33,823 bases of DNA. Source: an uncultured Fibrobacterota bacterium (GTDB taxonomy: Bacteria > Fibrobacterota > Fibrobacteria > Fibrobacterales > Fibrobacteraceae). The stretch covers positions 1 to 33,823 of the forward strand of contig CAIRAY010000186.1 of assembly GCA_903876665.1 (NCBI GenBank). The letters run 5' to 3'. The number at the start of each line of letters is the position of its first letter. Position 1 is the first letter of the stretch. The position numbers and the translations under genes were made by a program. The notes beneath the pieces were generated by a model, which saw only the letters and a program-made list of their open reading frames with translations, searched no databases and was not told the DNA's origin. Below are positions 1 to 8,408 of the stretch, one piece after another.

Positions 1-360
1 GGAAATAAGCACCACCGAACTTGAAATCGGTACCGAACTCGAACTGACAATTACGGGCAAGGACGAACTCGAGCTGGGAATGGCACTCGATGAACTTGGC
101 GCGACAGAACTCGAACTGGAGGAAGGCCTGGAGCTGGAACTAACGGACAGGGAAGAGCTGGATACCCTGGAACTTGAACTTACGATCACCACAACTGAGG
201 AGCTCGATGGCCTAGAACTGGAGCCACCCACAACGGGCACCGAAGAGCTGGAACTACTGACCACAACAGCCGAGGAACTGGAGCTGACCCCAGGAATTAT
301 GGATGAACTGGAACCCAAGGAAGGCTCTGTTGAACTGGAACTGGGGCTTGAGCTCGCAGG
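1..360 (-). repeat. Serine-rich low-complexity coding repeat
   Basis: On the minus strand the DNA is an irregular series of AGTTCC, AGCTCC and TCGAGC units encoding serine runs broken by Val, Pro, Ile or Gly. On the plus strand it reads as a spurious Glu/Leu-rich frame. Codon use is mixed, so this is selected low-complexity protein sequence and not a simple DNA microsatellite. Confidence 0.75.
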
Positions 361-576
361 AGGGGTACTGCCCCCAAGGCTATCCTTCCAGGCGCGAATG
401 AAGGCTGTGTCCTTAAGATTTTGTTCGAAATAGAAGTTGTGCTTCATCAGGCTGTCGCCTTGGCTGGACTCCGTTGGGTTGACAGCGGTACCGCTCCCAC
501 AGGCAATGAGCAACAAGACCACAGAAGCGACTGCGCCAGCAAAAAGCACCGAATTTGCCCGATTCAAAATACTCAT
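1..576 (-). CDS. Serine-rich secreted lipoprotein, 3' end beyond window
   Basis: This reading frame starts at ATG 574-576 and stays open to base 1, giving 192 codons with no stop, so its C-terminus is missing from the window. An AAAGGA ribosome site lies about 7 bases upstream. The N-terminus is a lipoprotein signal: a hydrophobic stretch, then LLIACGSG with the lipidated cysteine near residue 28, followed by TAVNP. After about 40 residues of ordinary sequence (with an AWKDSL motif) the protein becomes almost pure serine with proline, valine and glycine, in runs such as PSSSSS. Such linkers are typical of secreted Fibrobacter proteins and usually join a lipid anchor to a distal domain, here unseen. 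It is a paralogue of the next gene: both share CGSGTAVNP and AWKDSL. The role is unknown; a surface-exposed anchored protein is likely. Confidence 0.8.
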   Translation of the reverse strand, partial: MSILNRANSVLFAGAVASVVLLLIACGSGTAVNPTESSQGDSLMKHNFYFEQNLKDTAFIRAWKDSLGGSTPPASSSPSSSSTEPSLGSSSSIIPGVSSSSSAVVVSSSSSSVPVVGGSSSRPSSSSVVVIVSSSSRVSSSSLSVSSSSRPSSSSSSVAPSSSSAIPSSSSSLPVIVSSSSVPISSSVVLIS

Positions 577-678
577 ACCCAATCCTTTGGCTCTCCCAAT
601 TGGGCAAGCCTATTTGGTAAAATACATAATTCGGAGGCAGGCCGGAAAGAATGGGGGAGCCACAGGGGTGGATTCCCC

Positions 679-713
679 AAAAAAAAGAAAACCCCGCCCT
701 TGAGGGGGCGGGG
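679..713 (-). terminator. Intrinsic terminator after the 734-1474 lipoprotein gene
   Basis: An eight-base perfect GC stem (692-699 with 706-713) closes a six-base loop. On the minus strand it is followed by a T-rich run, interrupted once by C (679-690). It lies 21 bases after the stop of the upstream lipoprotein gene. GGATTCCCC (670-678) is also complementary to 710-718, so an alternative pairing exists. Confidence 0.9.
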
Positions 714-733
714 AATCCCAATGGTAATTCCGA

Positions 734-1474
734 TTATCGAAGCTCAACTTTAATGGTAAAGGACCCAGGGTAGGTAATTACAATTGTCAATATTTCATTA
801 CCATAGGGAGCCTGAATATTTGCGTTTGAACCGAGCGCGGTACTCACTCCATTTACAACTAAAGTCCCCGATTCGCTTCCGGCAGACCATGGAGTCGTCA
901 CAACGACATAGGGCTTAGGAGTGTAATACTGAGTACCACCAACAGCTGCGGATGTGGCGTTAAACGTATATGTTCCCGTTGTTGTTCCACTGACAGTTGT
1001 AGCGGCAACCAGAGTAACAGCCGTCCCACCACCACTTGCGCTACTAACCACCACGGAAGAACTTGAAGCCCGTGAAGACGAACTTGGTACAACGGTCACC
1101 GAACTCGATGCCCGGATCGAGCTGCTGACAATCGTGGTTGAGGAGCCTGGAATCACGGCACCCGAGGAAGAAATAACAGTCGTGCTGGAACCCGGGATCA
1201 CCGCAGCGGAAGAGGAACCGTCCACCGCGCTGGAGCCGGGATCGACAGCGGAGCTCAGCGGTTCCACAGAAGAAGAAACGGGCAACAAAGCTAGGCTGTC
1301 CTTCCATGCCGAGATAAAAGTCGGATCCGTCAATTTGGTGCCTTCAAAAATGGCCGTATTGGTGACCGTGCCGTTTTCATCAGGATTGACAGCCGTGCCG
1401 CTACCACAGGCGACGAACAACGAAGCACCACCCAAGATGGAGACACCCAAAAGCCAAAGACGCGATGTGTTCAT
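734..1474 (-). CDS. Serine-rich secreted lipoprotein with C-terminal beta-rich domain
   Basis: This 246-residue protein is the complete paralogue of the gene at 1-576. The start is set at ATG 1472-1474, not the longer frame from 1555. That choice puts a canonical lipoprotein signal first (MNTSRLWLLGVSILGGASLFVACGSG in two parts: a hydrophobic core, then the lipobox FVAC), places a GAGG ribosome site about 10 bases upstream, and leaves the terminator at 1512-1549 outside the gene. Residues about 65-145 are a Ser-rich linker. The last roughly 95 residues are rich in Thr, Val, Gly and Tyr, look like a small all-beta domain, and end in a hydrophobic strand and Arg; I do not recognise the family. 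The protein is probably anchored in the outer membrane and surface exposed. It is flanked by terminators on both sides, so it may be transcribed alone. Confidence 0.82.
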   Translation of the reverse strand: MNTSRLWLLGVSILGGASLFVACGSGTAVNPDENGTVTNTAIFEGTKLTDPTFISAWKDSLALLPVSSSVEPLSSAVDPGSSAVDGSSSAAVIPGSSTTVISSSGAVIPGSSTTIVSSSIRASSSVTVVPSSSSRASSSSVVVSSASGGGTAVTLVAATTVSGTTTGTYTFNATSAAVGGTQYYTPKPYVVVTTPWSAGSESGTLVVNGVSTALGSNANIQAPYGNEILTIVITYPGSFTIKVELR

Positions 1475-1492
1475 AAGAAATACCTCAAGGCT

Positions 1493-1504
1493 AAATTTAG
1501 AAAA
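1493..1504 (-). promoter_or_regulatory. TTTTCTAAATTT motif, possible promoter core
   Basis: The minus strand reads TTTTCTAAATTT about 20 bases upstream of the lipoprotein start. It resembles TTTCTAAGTTT upstream of dapB and yajC, and loosely the TAnnTTTG -7 box of Bacteroidota promoters. Only about 37 bases separate the preceding terminator from the start codon, so any dedicated promoter must be here or overlap the hairpin. Confidence 0.35.
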
Positions 1505-1511
1505 TCCAAAC

Positions 1512-1549
1512 AAAAAGAGCATCAGATTTCCCAGGAAATTCTGATGCTC
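1512..1549 (-). terminator. Intrinsic terminator of the beta-helix protein gene
   Basis: A ten-base perfect stem (1517-1526 with 1540-1549) closes a 13-base loop. On the minus strand it is followed by TTTTTGTTTGG. It lies about 43 bases past the stop of the 1717-residue gene. Confidence 0.9.
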
Positions 1550-1591
1550 CGTCATTTTTACAAAACACCGTGATTCAGAGCACTAAAATTC

Positions 1592-4500
1592 CTAATCCCG
1601 CAAATTGGATCCTTTCACATTCCGGATAATGCCCCAGGCCTCAAGCTTGCTGCGCGTTGTGATACTCACGCTGGCGGCCTTTCCTCCCGAGGTTTTTCCA
1701 TCGTACCAGACCTTGAGGTTCATTTGGGCAAAGTAGGCTCCCGTGCCCACCATTCGGCCGGTGGCGGACTTGAAGTTCCATTGCAAATACACCTGCTCGG
1801 GGTTTTGGATACAGTCGCCCTCAAACCGTGCGTCATCGCAGGCGATGGTCTCATGGTGTTCCGCCACAAAGCCACCCAGGTTGGAGAACAGCTGGATTTC
1901 GACCTTCATCTTGATTTGGGTCTGGTCGATTTCGATGTCTTCGATGAGCATGGTGGAATCACGCGAATAGAGCTTGTCCTTCACGGCCCGCTGCACGGTA
2001 TGGAGCAAATCAATGGAACCAAAATCAACCACCATTCCCAGATCCTTCTTGGCGTTGACCGTAGTTCCGAAAGGGCGAACCTTGGTTTCAACTGGGGCTG
2101 CATTCTGTAGGTATGGATCGCTGGGGTTGTATGTGGATTTGGTGACCGTAGATATCTTGAAGCGGAAGTCGCCTACAACCATTTTGTATGGACGCCCTGA
2201 TTGACCGGGATTGTCCTGAACATAGTCTACATCCGAAGGAACCGCCACGCCAGCCAGATCCTGCAAGGCGCCCTCATGAATCCGAATGGAATCTTGGCTT
2301 GATGGACGTTGATCATAGCGGATGTCGTTTCCGAAGGTGAGCTCTACCGTATGGTCGTCCACCCATTTGATCTTGCTCCAATCCAAAATCCGCGAGGTGC
2401 TGGAACTTTGGGATTTGATGTCGAACATGTTGGCTTCGCTCATGCCTGTGCCCACCGTCACCGCTTCACTGAAGGTAACGGTCAATACATCGTCGCCACC
2501 GCTCCGGTCCGAAACCTTGAGAGAGGCCTCGCGAATCACAGGGGCCATGCCATCGGTCATTTTCACGGGCAAGGAATTTTGTTTTTCACCCTCCAGGGTC
2601 GCGTACATAGTTGCGGTTCCGTAGGCTCCAAAACGGTCTACATCGATCGAAGTCAGATAGGGGAAGAATTTTTCGGGATTGGGAATCTGATAATGCAGCT
2701 TTTTGGGATCCGTGGGGTCTATGGTGAACTTGGATCCAGGAACCTTGATTTGAATAGCTTTGCCTAAACTATCCATCCAGGTAAAGACAATGGAGTCGAG
2801 CACATCGTTCAGATAGTCCTGGTCCACAGGGCCAAGCAGACTGACGGTGATATGATCCAATGTTCCATCAGCATCCCGGTCCTCGAACAGGTTTCCCTTT
2901 TGCGAAGCCGGAATGGGACGACGGATCAAGCTAACGAGCTGCCCTTGGTTTTTGCGGCTGGGTGAATTCCCCATGGCATCGAAAAGGGGCCCATTGAAAT
3001 TCAGATTCAGCGAATCTCCCTCACTGATTTGATTTTTGTTGACCATGAATATCCAGGTTGTGTCATCAATCTGAATCCCCTTGGCTCCCACGGGCACCGC
3101 TCCGAGTCCGTTGAGGATGAAGGCTCCTCCTTCGATGGCGCTGGTATCCAGTGGTTCGGAGAAGGTCACAAAAAGGGTATCCTGCGGACCGGTCCAGGCT
3201 TGTACCAGGGCTACTCGTTTCAATACGGGACCCATGCGATCTTTAATGTCCAGGCGCTGGTTCCACCATTGACCTTCTGCATCTTGATAAATGGAGAGCA
3301 TCTTCCCGGTTCCATCGGTAAGAATGGCGTCGGTCAGATCACCGAGGATTACCAGCACGCTGTCATTGTTGGGATCTAAATTCGCCGCAGAGGGCGCCAG
3401 CCGAACGAGGTTCCCGGTGGACGGCCACGCGAATACCAGGGTATCGGGGAGCGAGTCCGCGACGGATTCACCGTACCAAAGCGCTAAACTATCCGCGATG
3501 CCGTCTCCATTGGTATCGAATACTGCTGCCGAATCGGCCTGGGGAACTGGGGGCTTGCGAAAATCCAGGCTGTCATAGGTCACCGTGCTTGCGCTATCCC
3601 GAGCGTACATGGTGAACTCTGCCGCGAGGACTTGTCGCACCGCATACACATAAAAGTCCGATTCACCGTTTTTCAGGGTGATCTGGGAAACGTCGGGACC
3701 ATTGCTGGTCTGTTTGAAATGAATGTATTCGCTGCTGGGGTCCGTAAATACAATGTCGTTGCATTGGGTACAGATTATGCCATTGATGCGGGCTTGCACC
3801 GAAAGGGGCATCAGATAACCCGTGACGGTATCTATGGGTGGGGGAGTCGTGTACACCTTACCCGTCTGGTCCACAAATACGAGATATGGAACATCTACAT
3901 TTATTTTTGCCTCGTCATGCAAAATTGGATTGGAAAAGTCAGTATTCTGAGTTTGGATGACGTAGATATCGGAGGAGTCCGTAGTGATGGGCCACTTGAT
4001 GTACACCGTCATTTCTCCGGTGGTGGGGAGCATGAGGGTGAAGTTCCCTAGATTATTGTTTCCCAAATCTGTGGCGGTGGCGGAGGTCGAATCATAGTAT
4101 AAGTAGGGTATGTCCGTCGCATCGCCATTTCCATCGCGGATGGTGAGTCCAAACCAATCTGGATTTTTGACCAGGTCGCCTTTGGAATCCACTAGGCGCA
4201 GGGTGAGGGGAACCACCTCGCCAGTAGAATAATGGTAGCTCTCACTAGGTTTATTGACAATGATGACCTTGCGATTGGTGGGTGGCGTGATCGTGAAAGT
4301 GACCGGGGCACTGGTGATGGACTTCCCATCCACCGAGGCCACGAGGGTAAAGGTTTTTCCAATGCTTCCATTGGGTGTCACAATAAAGGTCAAAGTCCCG
4401 TCATTATTGCGCACGACCTGGGGAACAGGGCCCACCAAGGAATCCTGGGCGGAAGTCAAACGAATATCCACCGGCTCATCGGTCAGGTCGCCAAACACAT

Positions 4501-6745
4501 CCTTCACGCTAACCGTAATATTCAGAGGCTCGCCTTGGGGTGCCGTCAAAGCCTGGTTGGTGATGACAAGTTGCGAGGCATTCGATGGCAGAATAAAGAA
4601 GGGCTTGGTTCCGGTAATAAAGTATTTAAGCGTATCATTGGCTCCCTGCAGTTCTCCAATAATTCCACCAATTGTCAACATTTCATTCATGGCTTCATAG
4701 GAGGAAACCACAAATTTTGCGGAACCGGACCCAATGAAGGGATTCGCAAAATTCTGGGGCCAGGATGCTTTGGAATCATTGAGGAAGTTCTTGCGGGTGT
4801 TGAGCACGATTCCCGTGGAGAGGTTGGACATGGTGATGTCAAGTACGGTCACCTGGACGCGCACCGTGTCTCCTTTGGCAACCGTGTCGACTTTGACTCC
4901 GGCCTTGTTGTAAAGATCAATGGCCAGCGTATACTTAAGACGGCGGTATTCGACGATTTCCAAATTGGAGGTATAGGTTTTTCCGTTCTTGTGCTTGGCC
5001 TTTACCGAAAAACGAAGCATTCCATATTCTCCCAGGCTTGAACGCGGGAAGGCGAAGGTTTCATCATTGAGGCCGAATTGGAGCAGGCCGGAGAGTCCAA
5101 CCACTGGGCTCCGCTCCAGGGGCATGTTCCCCAAGTTGCTGGGGAAGGGGATGGAATCAACATAGCCCGTGTAGAAGTAACTGACTTCGGTGAAATCCGA
5201 ATCTTGTGCGGAAATAGGGGTAAGTTCGAACTGGAACCGGGCATCGGTTTGGTTGTAGAACAACATGGGTGAAACGACGCGCAGGTTTATTCCTACGGAA
5301 TCCTGGACTCCGCCCCATTGGCAACCCGAGCCATTTTGCCAGAGTGCCCCGACATCGGATTGTTCTGCCGTGTAGACTCCTGACACACTGGTGGTTCCTC
5401 TGGAACCCGCCTTGCTCCAGCCCTTTCCGGCGATGGTCCGAGTAACGTTGGCCTTGGACCAATCCGGGCAAAGGAAATTCGCACTGGTGGCGGTTACGCT
5501 CTGGAATTCCGGAGTCTTGTACCAAAAGTTGTCGTGACCGACGGGAGAAAGGAAGGAGTCCACCGGCGCGGTCCCTGCATTGACAAGGTTCGAAGCCTTC
5601 CAAAGGGGATCGCTGGTACCAAATAGGGGGAACACGGCTTTGCCATTATCCGAAACCACATTGTTGTGGGCATTGGTGTATCCGTAGATAATGTTGGTGT
5701 ATTGAGCCTGGGAGGGGTAATTTTCGATATGGGTCGTTTGCTGATCCACAAGGTTATTGTAAAAAAGATGATTTTTACCCGCTTTGTAGTAGCCGGCAAT
5801 GGTTTGGGGATTTCCGTAGAGGGTATTGTTATGCAAAAGGTGTGAAACGAGCATGGCATCCTTCTGGAAGAAGAAGCCACCCGCGTGATATTGCTTGTCG
5901 CCACCGCTCGCGTCGGGTACACCACAGATGGTCTTGTTGGCGCAGACATAATCCTTGGCCGAATTCACCGCATTGTTCCAAACCAGATTGAAGCGGATGG
6001 TTGCGGGCAGATCCCAAGTCTGTTCCGCATAAAAAGCCCAAACATTGTCATGAATGCGGTTCTTTTCAAATAGGTGGCCGCCCGTTTGTCCAAAGCGGGA
6101 AAATGGAGTCGCGGTACCTACCAGCTGTTCGATCTCCCAGAGATCCAAGTTGGCGTAGACACCGCCGGTGTTGCGGTCCTTGAAATGAATACCCCACCAG
6201 GAATTGTAGATGTCGCAATGGTCAATTTGCACAGCCCGGGCATTGGTGATGGCCACGCCACTGTTTCCACTGAACTGCCAACGGCTTCCCCAAACATTTT
6301 CCCATTGAAAAGAAAAATGACGAACCGCATCAATTTTCAAGTGGGAGAGTCGAACGGAGTCGGAAGAACCAAGCACTTGCACAACGCCATTGCGCTCGGA
6401 GTAAAGGCCCCAGGAATCCGAGCCGTCCCCATTGACGTTGTCCTTGGGCTGGGTGCTGAGGGTGTCCAAATACTTGATGATGGGAAGGTTGGTGGTGTCG
6501 GCCCCGTGGAGCCACATATTGGATTTTGTGCTGATGGAGACCTGCTCCGCGTAGGTTCCTGCATCCACTTTGATTTCGCACCGTTGCGAGGATTGGCAGG
6601 CATTGACTGCGGCTTGGATGGTTTTGTAGGTCCGGGTAGACCCCACCAACAAGACCTTGTCGTAGGTCTTGGCGCAAAGCTCCCCAGCCATCAAAAAAAG
6701 GAGCAAGGCGGACAACGTTAAAATTCTATTCACAGAGACCCCCAT
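1592..6745 (-). CDS. Giant secreted right-handed beta-helix protein with Ig-like and FlgD-like domains
   Basis: This 1717-residue exported protein has a signal peptide of about 25 residues ending GELCA. Residues about 26-85 resemble the first coils of pectinesterase/pectate-lyase-type helices (YKTIQAAVNAC, then IKVDAGTYAEQV). Asn- and Gly-rich helix repeats continue to about 470. From about 720 come Ig-like segments, including two SbsA-like ones with TFSEP or TFSEA (about 1180 and 1410). Calcium-loop-like repeats DTNGDGIAD (about 1075) and DRDADGTLD (about 1290) follow the thrombospondin-3 pattern. The last about 120 residues (LFSNLGG to GTGAYFAQM) look like a FlgD/T9SS-type C-terminal fold. 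No pectinesterase active-site motif was seen, so a polysaccharide-binding or surface role is as likely as catalysis. An alternative GTG start at 6733, preceded by GGGG, would give a more ordinary signal peptide. Confidence 0.85.
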   Translation of the reverse strand: MGVSVNRILTLSALLLFLMAGELCAKTYDKVLLVGSTRTYKTIQAAVNACQSSQRCEIKVDAGTYAEQVSISTKSNMWLHGADTTNLPIIKYLDTLSTQPKDNVNGDGSDSWGLYSERNGVVQVLGSSDSVRLSHLKIDAVRHFSFQWENVWGSRWQFSGNSGVAITNARAVQIDHCDIYNSWWGIHFKDRNTGGVYANLDLWEIEQLVGTATPFSRFGQTGGHLFEKNRIHDNVWAFYAEQTWDLPATIRFNLVWNNAVNSAKDYVCANKTICGVPDASGGDKQYHAGGFFFQKDAMLVSHLLHNNTLYGNPQTIAGYYKAGKNHLFYNNLVDQQTTHIENYPSQAQYTNIIYGYTNAHNNVVSDNGKAVFPLFGTSDPLWKASNLVNAGTAPVDSFLSPVGHDNFWYKTPEFQSVTATSANFLCPDWSKANVTRTIAGKGWSKAGSRGTTSVSGVYTAEQSDVGALWQNGSGCQWGGVQDSVGINLRVVSPMLFYNQTDARFQFELTPISAQDSDFTEVSYFYTGYVDSIPFPSNLGNMPLERSPVVGLSGLLQFGLNDETFAFPRSSLGEYGMLRFSVKAKHKNGKTYTSNLEIVEYRRLKYTLAIDLYNKAGVKVDTVAKGDTVRVQVTVLDITMSNLSTGIVLNTRKNFLNDSKASWPQNFANPFIGSGSAKFVVSSYEAMNEMLTIGGIIGELQGANDTLKYFITGTKPFFILPSNASQLVITNQALTAPQGEPLNITVSVKDVFGDLTDEPVDIRLTSAQDSLVGPVPQVVRNNDGTLTFIVTPNGSIGKTFTLVASVDGKSITSAPVTFTITPPTNRKVIIVNKPSESYHYSTGEVVPLTLRLVDSKGDLVKNPDWFGLTIRDGNGDATDIPYLYYDSTSATATDLGNNNLGNFTLMLPTTGEMTVYIKWPITTDSSDIYVIQTQNTDFSNPILHDEAKINVDVPYLVFVDQTGKVYTTPPPIDTVTGYLMPLSVQARINGIICTQCNDIVFTDPSSEYIHFKQTSNGPDVSQITLKNGESDFYVYAVRQVLAAEFTMYARDSASTVTYDSLDFRKPPVPQADSAAVFDTNGDGIADSLALWYGESVADSLPDTLVFAWPSTGNLVRLAPSAANLDPNNDSVLVILGDLTDAILTDGTGKMLSIYQDAEGQWWNQRLDIKDRMGPVLKRVALVQAWTGPQDTLFVTFSEPLDTSAIEGGAFILNGLGAVPVGAKGIQIDDTTWIFMVNKNQISEGDSLNLNFNGPLFDAMGNSPSRKNQGQLVSLIRRPIPASQKGNLFEDRDADGTLDHITVSLLGPVDQDYLNDVLDSIVFTWMDSLGKAIQIKVPGSKFTIDPTDPKKLHYQIPNPEKFFPYLTSIDVDRFGAYGTATMYATLEGEKQNSLPVKMTDGMAPVIREASLKVSDRSGGDDVLTVTFSEAVTVGTGMSEANMFDIKSQSSSTSRILDWSKIKWVDDHTVELTFGNDIRYDQRPSSQDSIRIHEGALQDLAGVAVPSDVDYVQDNPGQSGRPYKMVVGDFRFKISTVTKSTYNPSDPYLQNAAPVETKVRPFGTTVNAKKDLGMVVDFGSIDLLHTVQRAVKDKLYSRDSTMLIEDIEIDQTQIKMKVEIQLFSNLGGFVAEHHETIACDDARFEGDCIQNPEQVYLQWNFKSATGRMVGTGAYFAQMNLKVWYDGKTSGGKAASVSITTRSKLEAWGIIRNVKGSNLRD

Positions 6746-6826
6746 ACATTATTCACAGTCTAAAGTGATTCCCGTCACTACCCAGCGGACCTTCACTGTT
6801 AAGGAATATATATTCGTCCGATTTGT

Positions 6827-6856
6827 ATTATTCCCAAATTTCTAAGTTTTTGTAAA
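6827..6856 (-). promoter_or_regulatory. Candidate promoter for the beta-helix gene
   Basis: The minus strand reads TTTACA (6851-6856), 18 bases, then AATAAT (6827-6832). Each hexamer matches the sigma-70 consensus at five of six positions. It would give a leader of about 75 bases before the start at 6745. It lies in the divergent gap shared with dapB, so the two genes' promoters would overlap. Confidence 0.35.
6839..6849 (+). promoter_or_regulatory. TTTCTAAGTTT motif upstream of dapB
   Basis: These eleven bases are identical to the motif at 23781-23791 upstream of yajC. Both are followed by an ACGAGGTTT ribosome-site context (6869-6877 here). The distance to the ATG at 6883 is 33 bases, which suits a promoter -7/-10 element with a short leader. 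Confidence 0.4.
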
Positions 6857-6882
6857 CGAGTGATTTACACGAGGTTTTTCTG

Positions 6883-7716
6883 ATGATGTGCAAAGTTATG
6901 GTAAACGGACTTCCCGGAAAAATGGGTCAAATTGTGGCAAAAACTGCTTTGGAACGTGGCCTGGTCCTTGTTCCCTTCAGCTTAACGGGTGAAGATGTTT
7001 CCGCAGAAACGACCCAAGTCGGGTCACAGACCATTGACTTGCTCAAGCCTTCGAACCGGGAAGCGGCCATCGCAAAAATTCTCGCGGATCACCCGGGAGT
7101 AATCGCCATCGATTACACACACCCCAGCGCGGTCAATTCCAATGCGGAATTTTATGTGCGCCACCGCATCCCCTTTGTCATGGGGACTACGGGCGGAGAC
7201 CGCAAAGCCCTCATGGACTTGGTTTCCACGGCAAGCCTCCATTGCGTCATTGCCCCCAACATGGCCAAACAAATCGTCGCGTTCCAGGCCATGATGGAAT
7301 TTCTCGGAACCAATTTTCCCGGAGTCTTTTCGGGCTACAAGCTTTCCGTGGTCGAAAGCCATCAGAAGACCAAGGCCGACACCTCCGGAACAGCAAAGGC
7401 CGTGGTGGCCACCTTCCGCGAAATGGGGCTTCCTTTTGATGATTCCCAAATCGAAATGGTCCGCGAAGAAAAGCAGCAGCTGGAGCGCATGAGTGTCCCC
7501 GCAGAGGCCCTGGATGGACATGCCTTTCACACCTACGCAGTGGACTCGGCGGATGGCTCCGTTCATTTCGAATTCCAGCACAATGTCTGTGGAAGGCGCG
7601 TCTATGCAGAAGGAACCATCGATGCGGCGGTCTATCTCGCCAAAACCATATTCAAAGGCGCAGAACCCCGCTGCCACTCCATGATCGATATTCTACGAAC
7701 AGGTGCGATGAACTAG
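6883..7716 (+). CDS. dapB: 4-hydroxy-tetrahydrodipicolinate reductase, plant-type
   Basis: This enzyme carries out the NAD(P)H-dependent reduction step of the diaminopimelate/lysine pathway in the cytoplasm, supplying peptidoglycan and lysine precursors. The 277 residues contain the nucleotide-binding GLPGKMGQ (9-16), GTTGG (101-105) and APNM (124-127). The catalytic region is ESHQKTKADTSGTAKA (158-173). The usual bacterial enzyme has a double-His motif followed by DxPSGTA; the ESHQ...KADTSGTA form is the plant-type subfamily, also found in some Gram-negatives. ATG codons at 6883 and 6886 are both possible; GAGG at 6871-6874 serves either. The gene is monocistronic and converges on the next gene, with overlapping stop codons. 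Confidence 0.93.
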   Translation: MMCKVMVNGLPGKMGQIVAKTALERGLVLVPFSLTGEDVSAETTQVGSQTIDLLKPSNREAAIAKILADHPGVIAIDYTHPSAVNSNAEFYVRHRIPFVMGTTGGDRKALMDLVSTASLHCVIAPNMAKQIVAFQAMMEFLGTNFPGVFSGYKLSVVESHQKTKADTSGTAKAVVATFREMGLPFDDSQIEMVREEKQQLERMSVPAEALDGHAFHTYAVDSADGSVHFEFQHNVCGRRVYAEGTIDAAVYLAKTIFKGAEPRCHSMIDILRTGAMN

Positions 7717-8408
7717 GCTTGGATTTCGCCTTCGACAGGGCGATCCTGGATTTTGCCCCACTTTTCGAGCTGCTGTTCCAGGTATTGTCCGATTTCGGGG
7801 GATGCCAGGTTTCCCAGAATTTTTACCCGCTCACCCGAAGAGAGGACAAGGCTCAGGGTATAGCTGACGCTGCCCTTTTTTCCCTCATGTTTCTGCACAA
7901 AAAACTGTTGCAACATGCTCCGGGGAAAAACCCGGTTGCCAAACCAGGGCATGGGCCCATGCTGGACTGAAAACTGGCTTGAATCCAGGCTTAGCGCAGA
8001 AGTATTCACGAAACAAGCCATCGTGTAATAGGTAATTCCAATACCTACCGCAACATGTCCCAAGGCGAATATTCCCATGGAAATGGCTGCCCCATTGAAG
8101 AATACTTGCGAATACCAGAAGAGCAGAAATCCATCCCAAAGGAAAGAAAAAAAGACCAAAAAGAAGATAGCCGGAGAAAACCAACGGTAGCCGAAGGTGA
8201 TGCGACCACCTTGTTGCGAAAATGAAATGGAGCGAGGCTTGCTCCAGGCGGGCTTAAGGGGTTCAGACGACTCCTTGGAGGGAGGCGGAGTGGGGAGCAC
8301 AAATGCTTTGCTGCCACAGTAGCGGCATTCGGAAATTGATTCGCCCGGATCCAGGGAAGTGACTCCGCCACATTGGGAACAAGTCAGCTGAAAAAGATCC
8401 TGCGACAT
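7713..8408 (-). CDS. Zinc-ribbon membrane protein at end of the mla run
   Basis: This 231-residue protein has an N-terminal ribbon: CSQC near residue 9 and CRYC near residue 28, four cysteines placed to bind zinc. A Pro/Ser-rich linker follows, then a basic segment and two hydrophobic helices (about 85-110 and 120-150). The C-terminal part is soluble, with a beta-rich look (VSYTLSLVLSSGERVKILGNL), resembling small membrane-anchored PH-like or DUF domains; I do not recognise the family. The start at ATG 8406-8408 overlaps the mlaF stop as TGATG, so translation is coupled; a TTG one codon earlier is the alternative. Its stop overlaps the convergent dapB stop. Its position suggests a part in lipid transport or envelope homeostasis, but that is inference from context only. 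Confidence 0.75.
   Translation of the reverse strand: MSQDLFQLTCSQCGGVTSLDPGESISECRYCGSKAFVLPTPPPSKESSEPLKPAWSKPRSISFSQQGGRITFGYRWFSPAIFFLVFFSFLWDGFLLFWYSQVFFNGAAISMGIFALGHVAVGIGITYYTMACFVNTSALSLDSSQFSVQHGPMPWFGNRVFPRSMLQQFFVQKHEGKKGSVSYTLSLVLSSGERVKILGNLASPEIGQYLEQQLEKWGKIQDRPVEGEIQA

Noticed and set aside
80-433. Plus-strand frame rich in Glu-Leu
   Set aside because: It is the exact antisense of the serine-rich lipoprotein; AGTTCC-type serine codons read backwards as Glu-Leu. There is no signal or ribosome site.
413-721. Minus-strand 102-residue frame
   Set aside because: It runs through the terminator and overlaps the real lipoprotein start in another frame; the composition is not protein-like.
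1024-1290. Possible CRISPR or tandem repeat array
   Set aside because: The repeats are irregular serine codons within one reading frame, without fixed repeat and spacer lengths.
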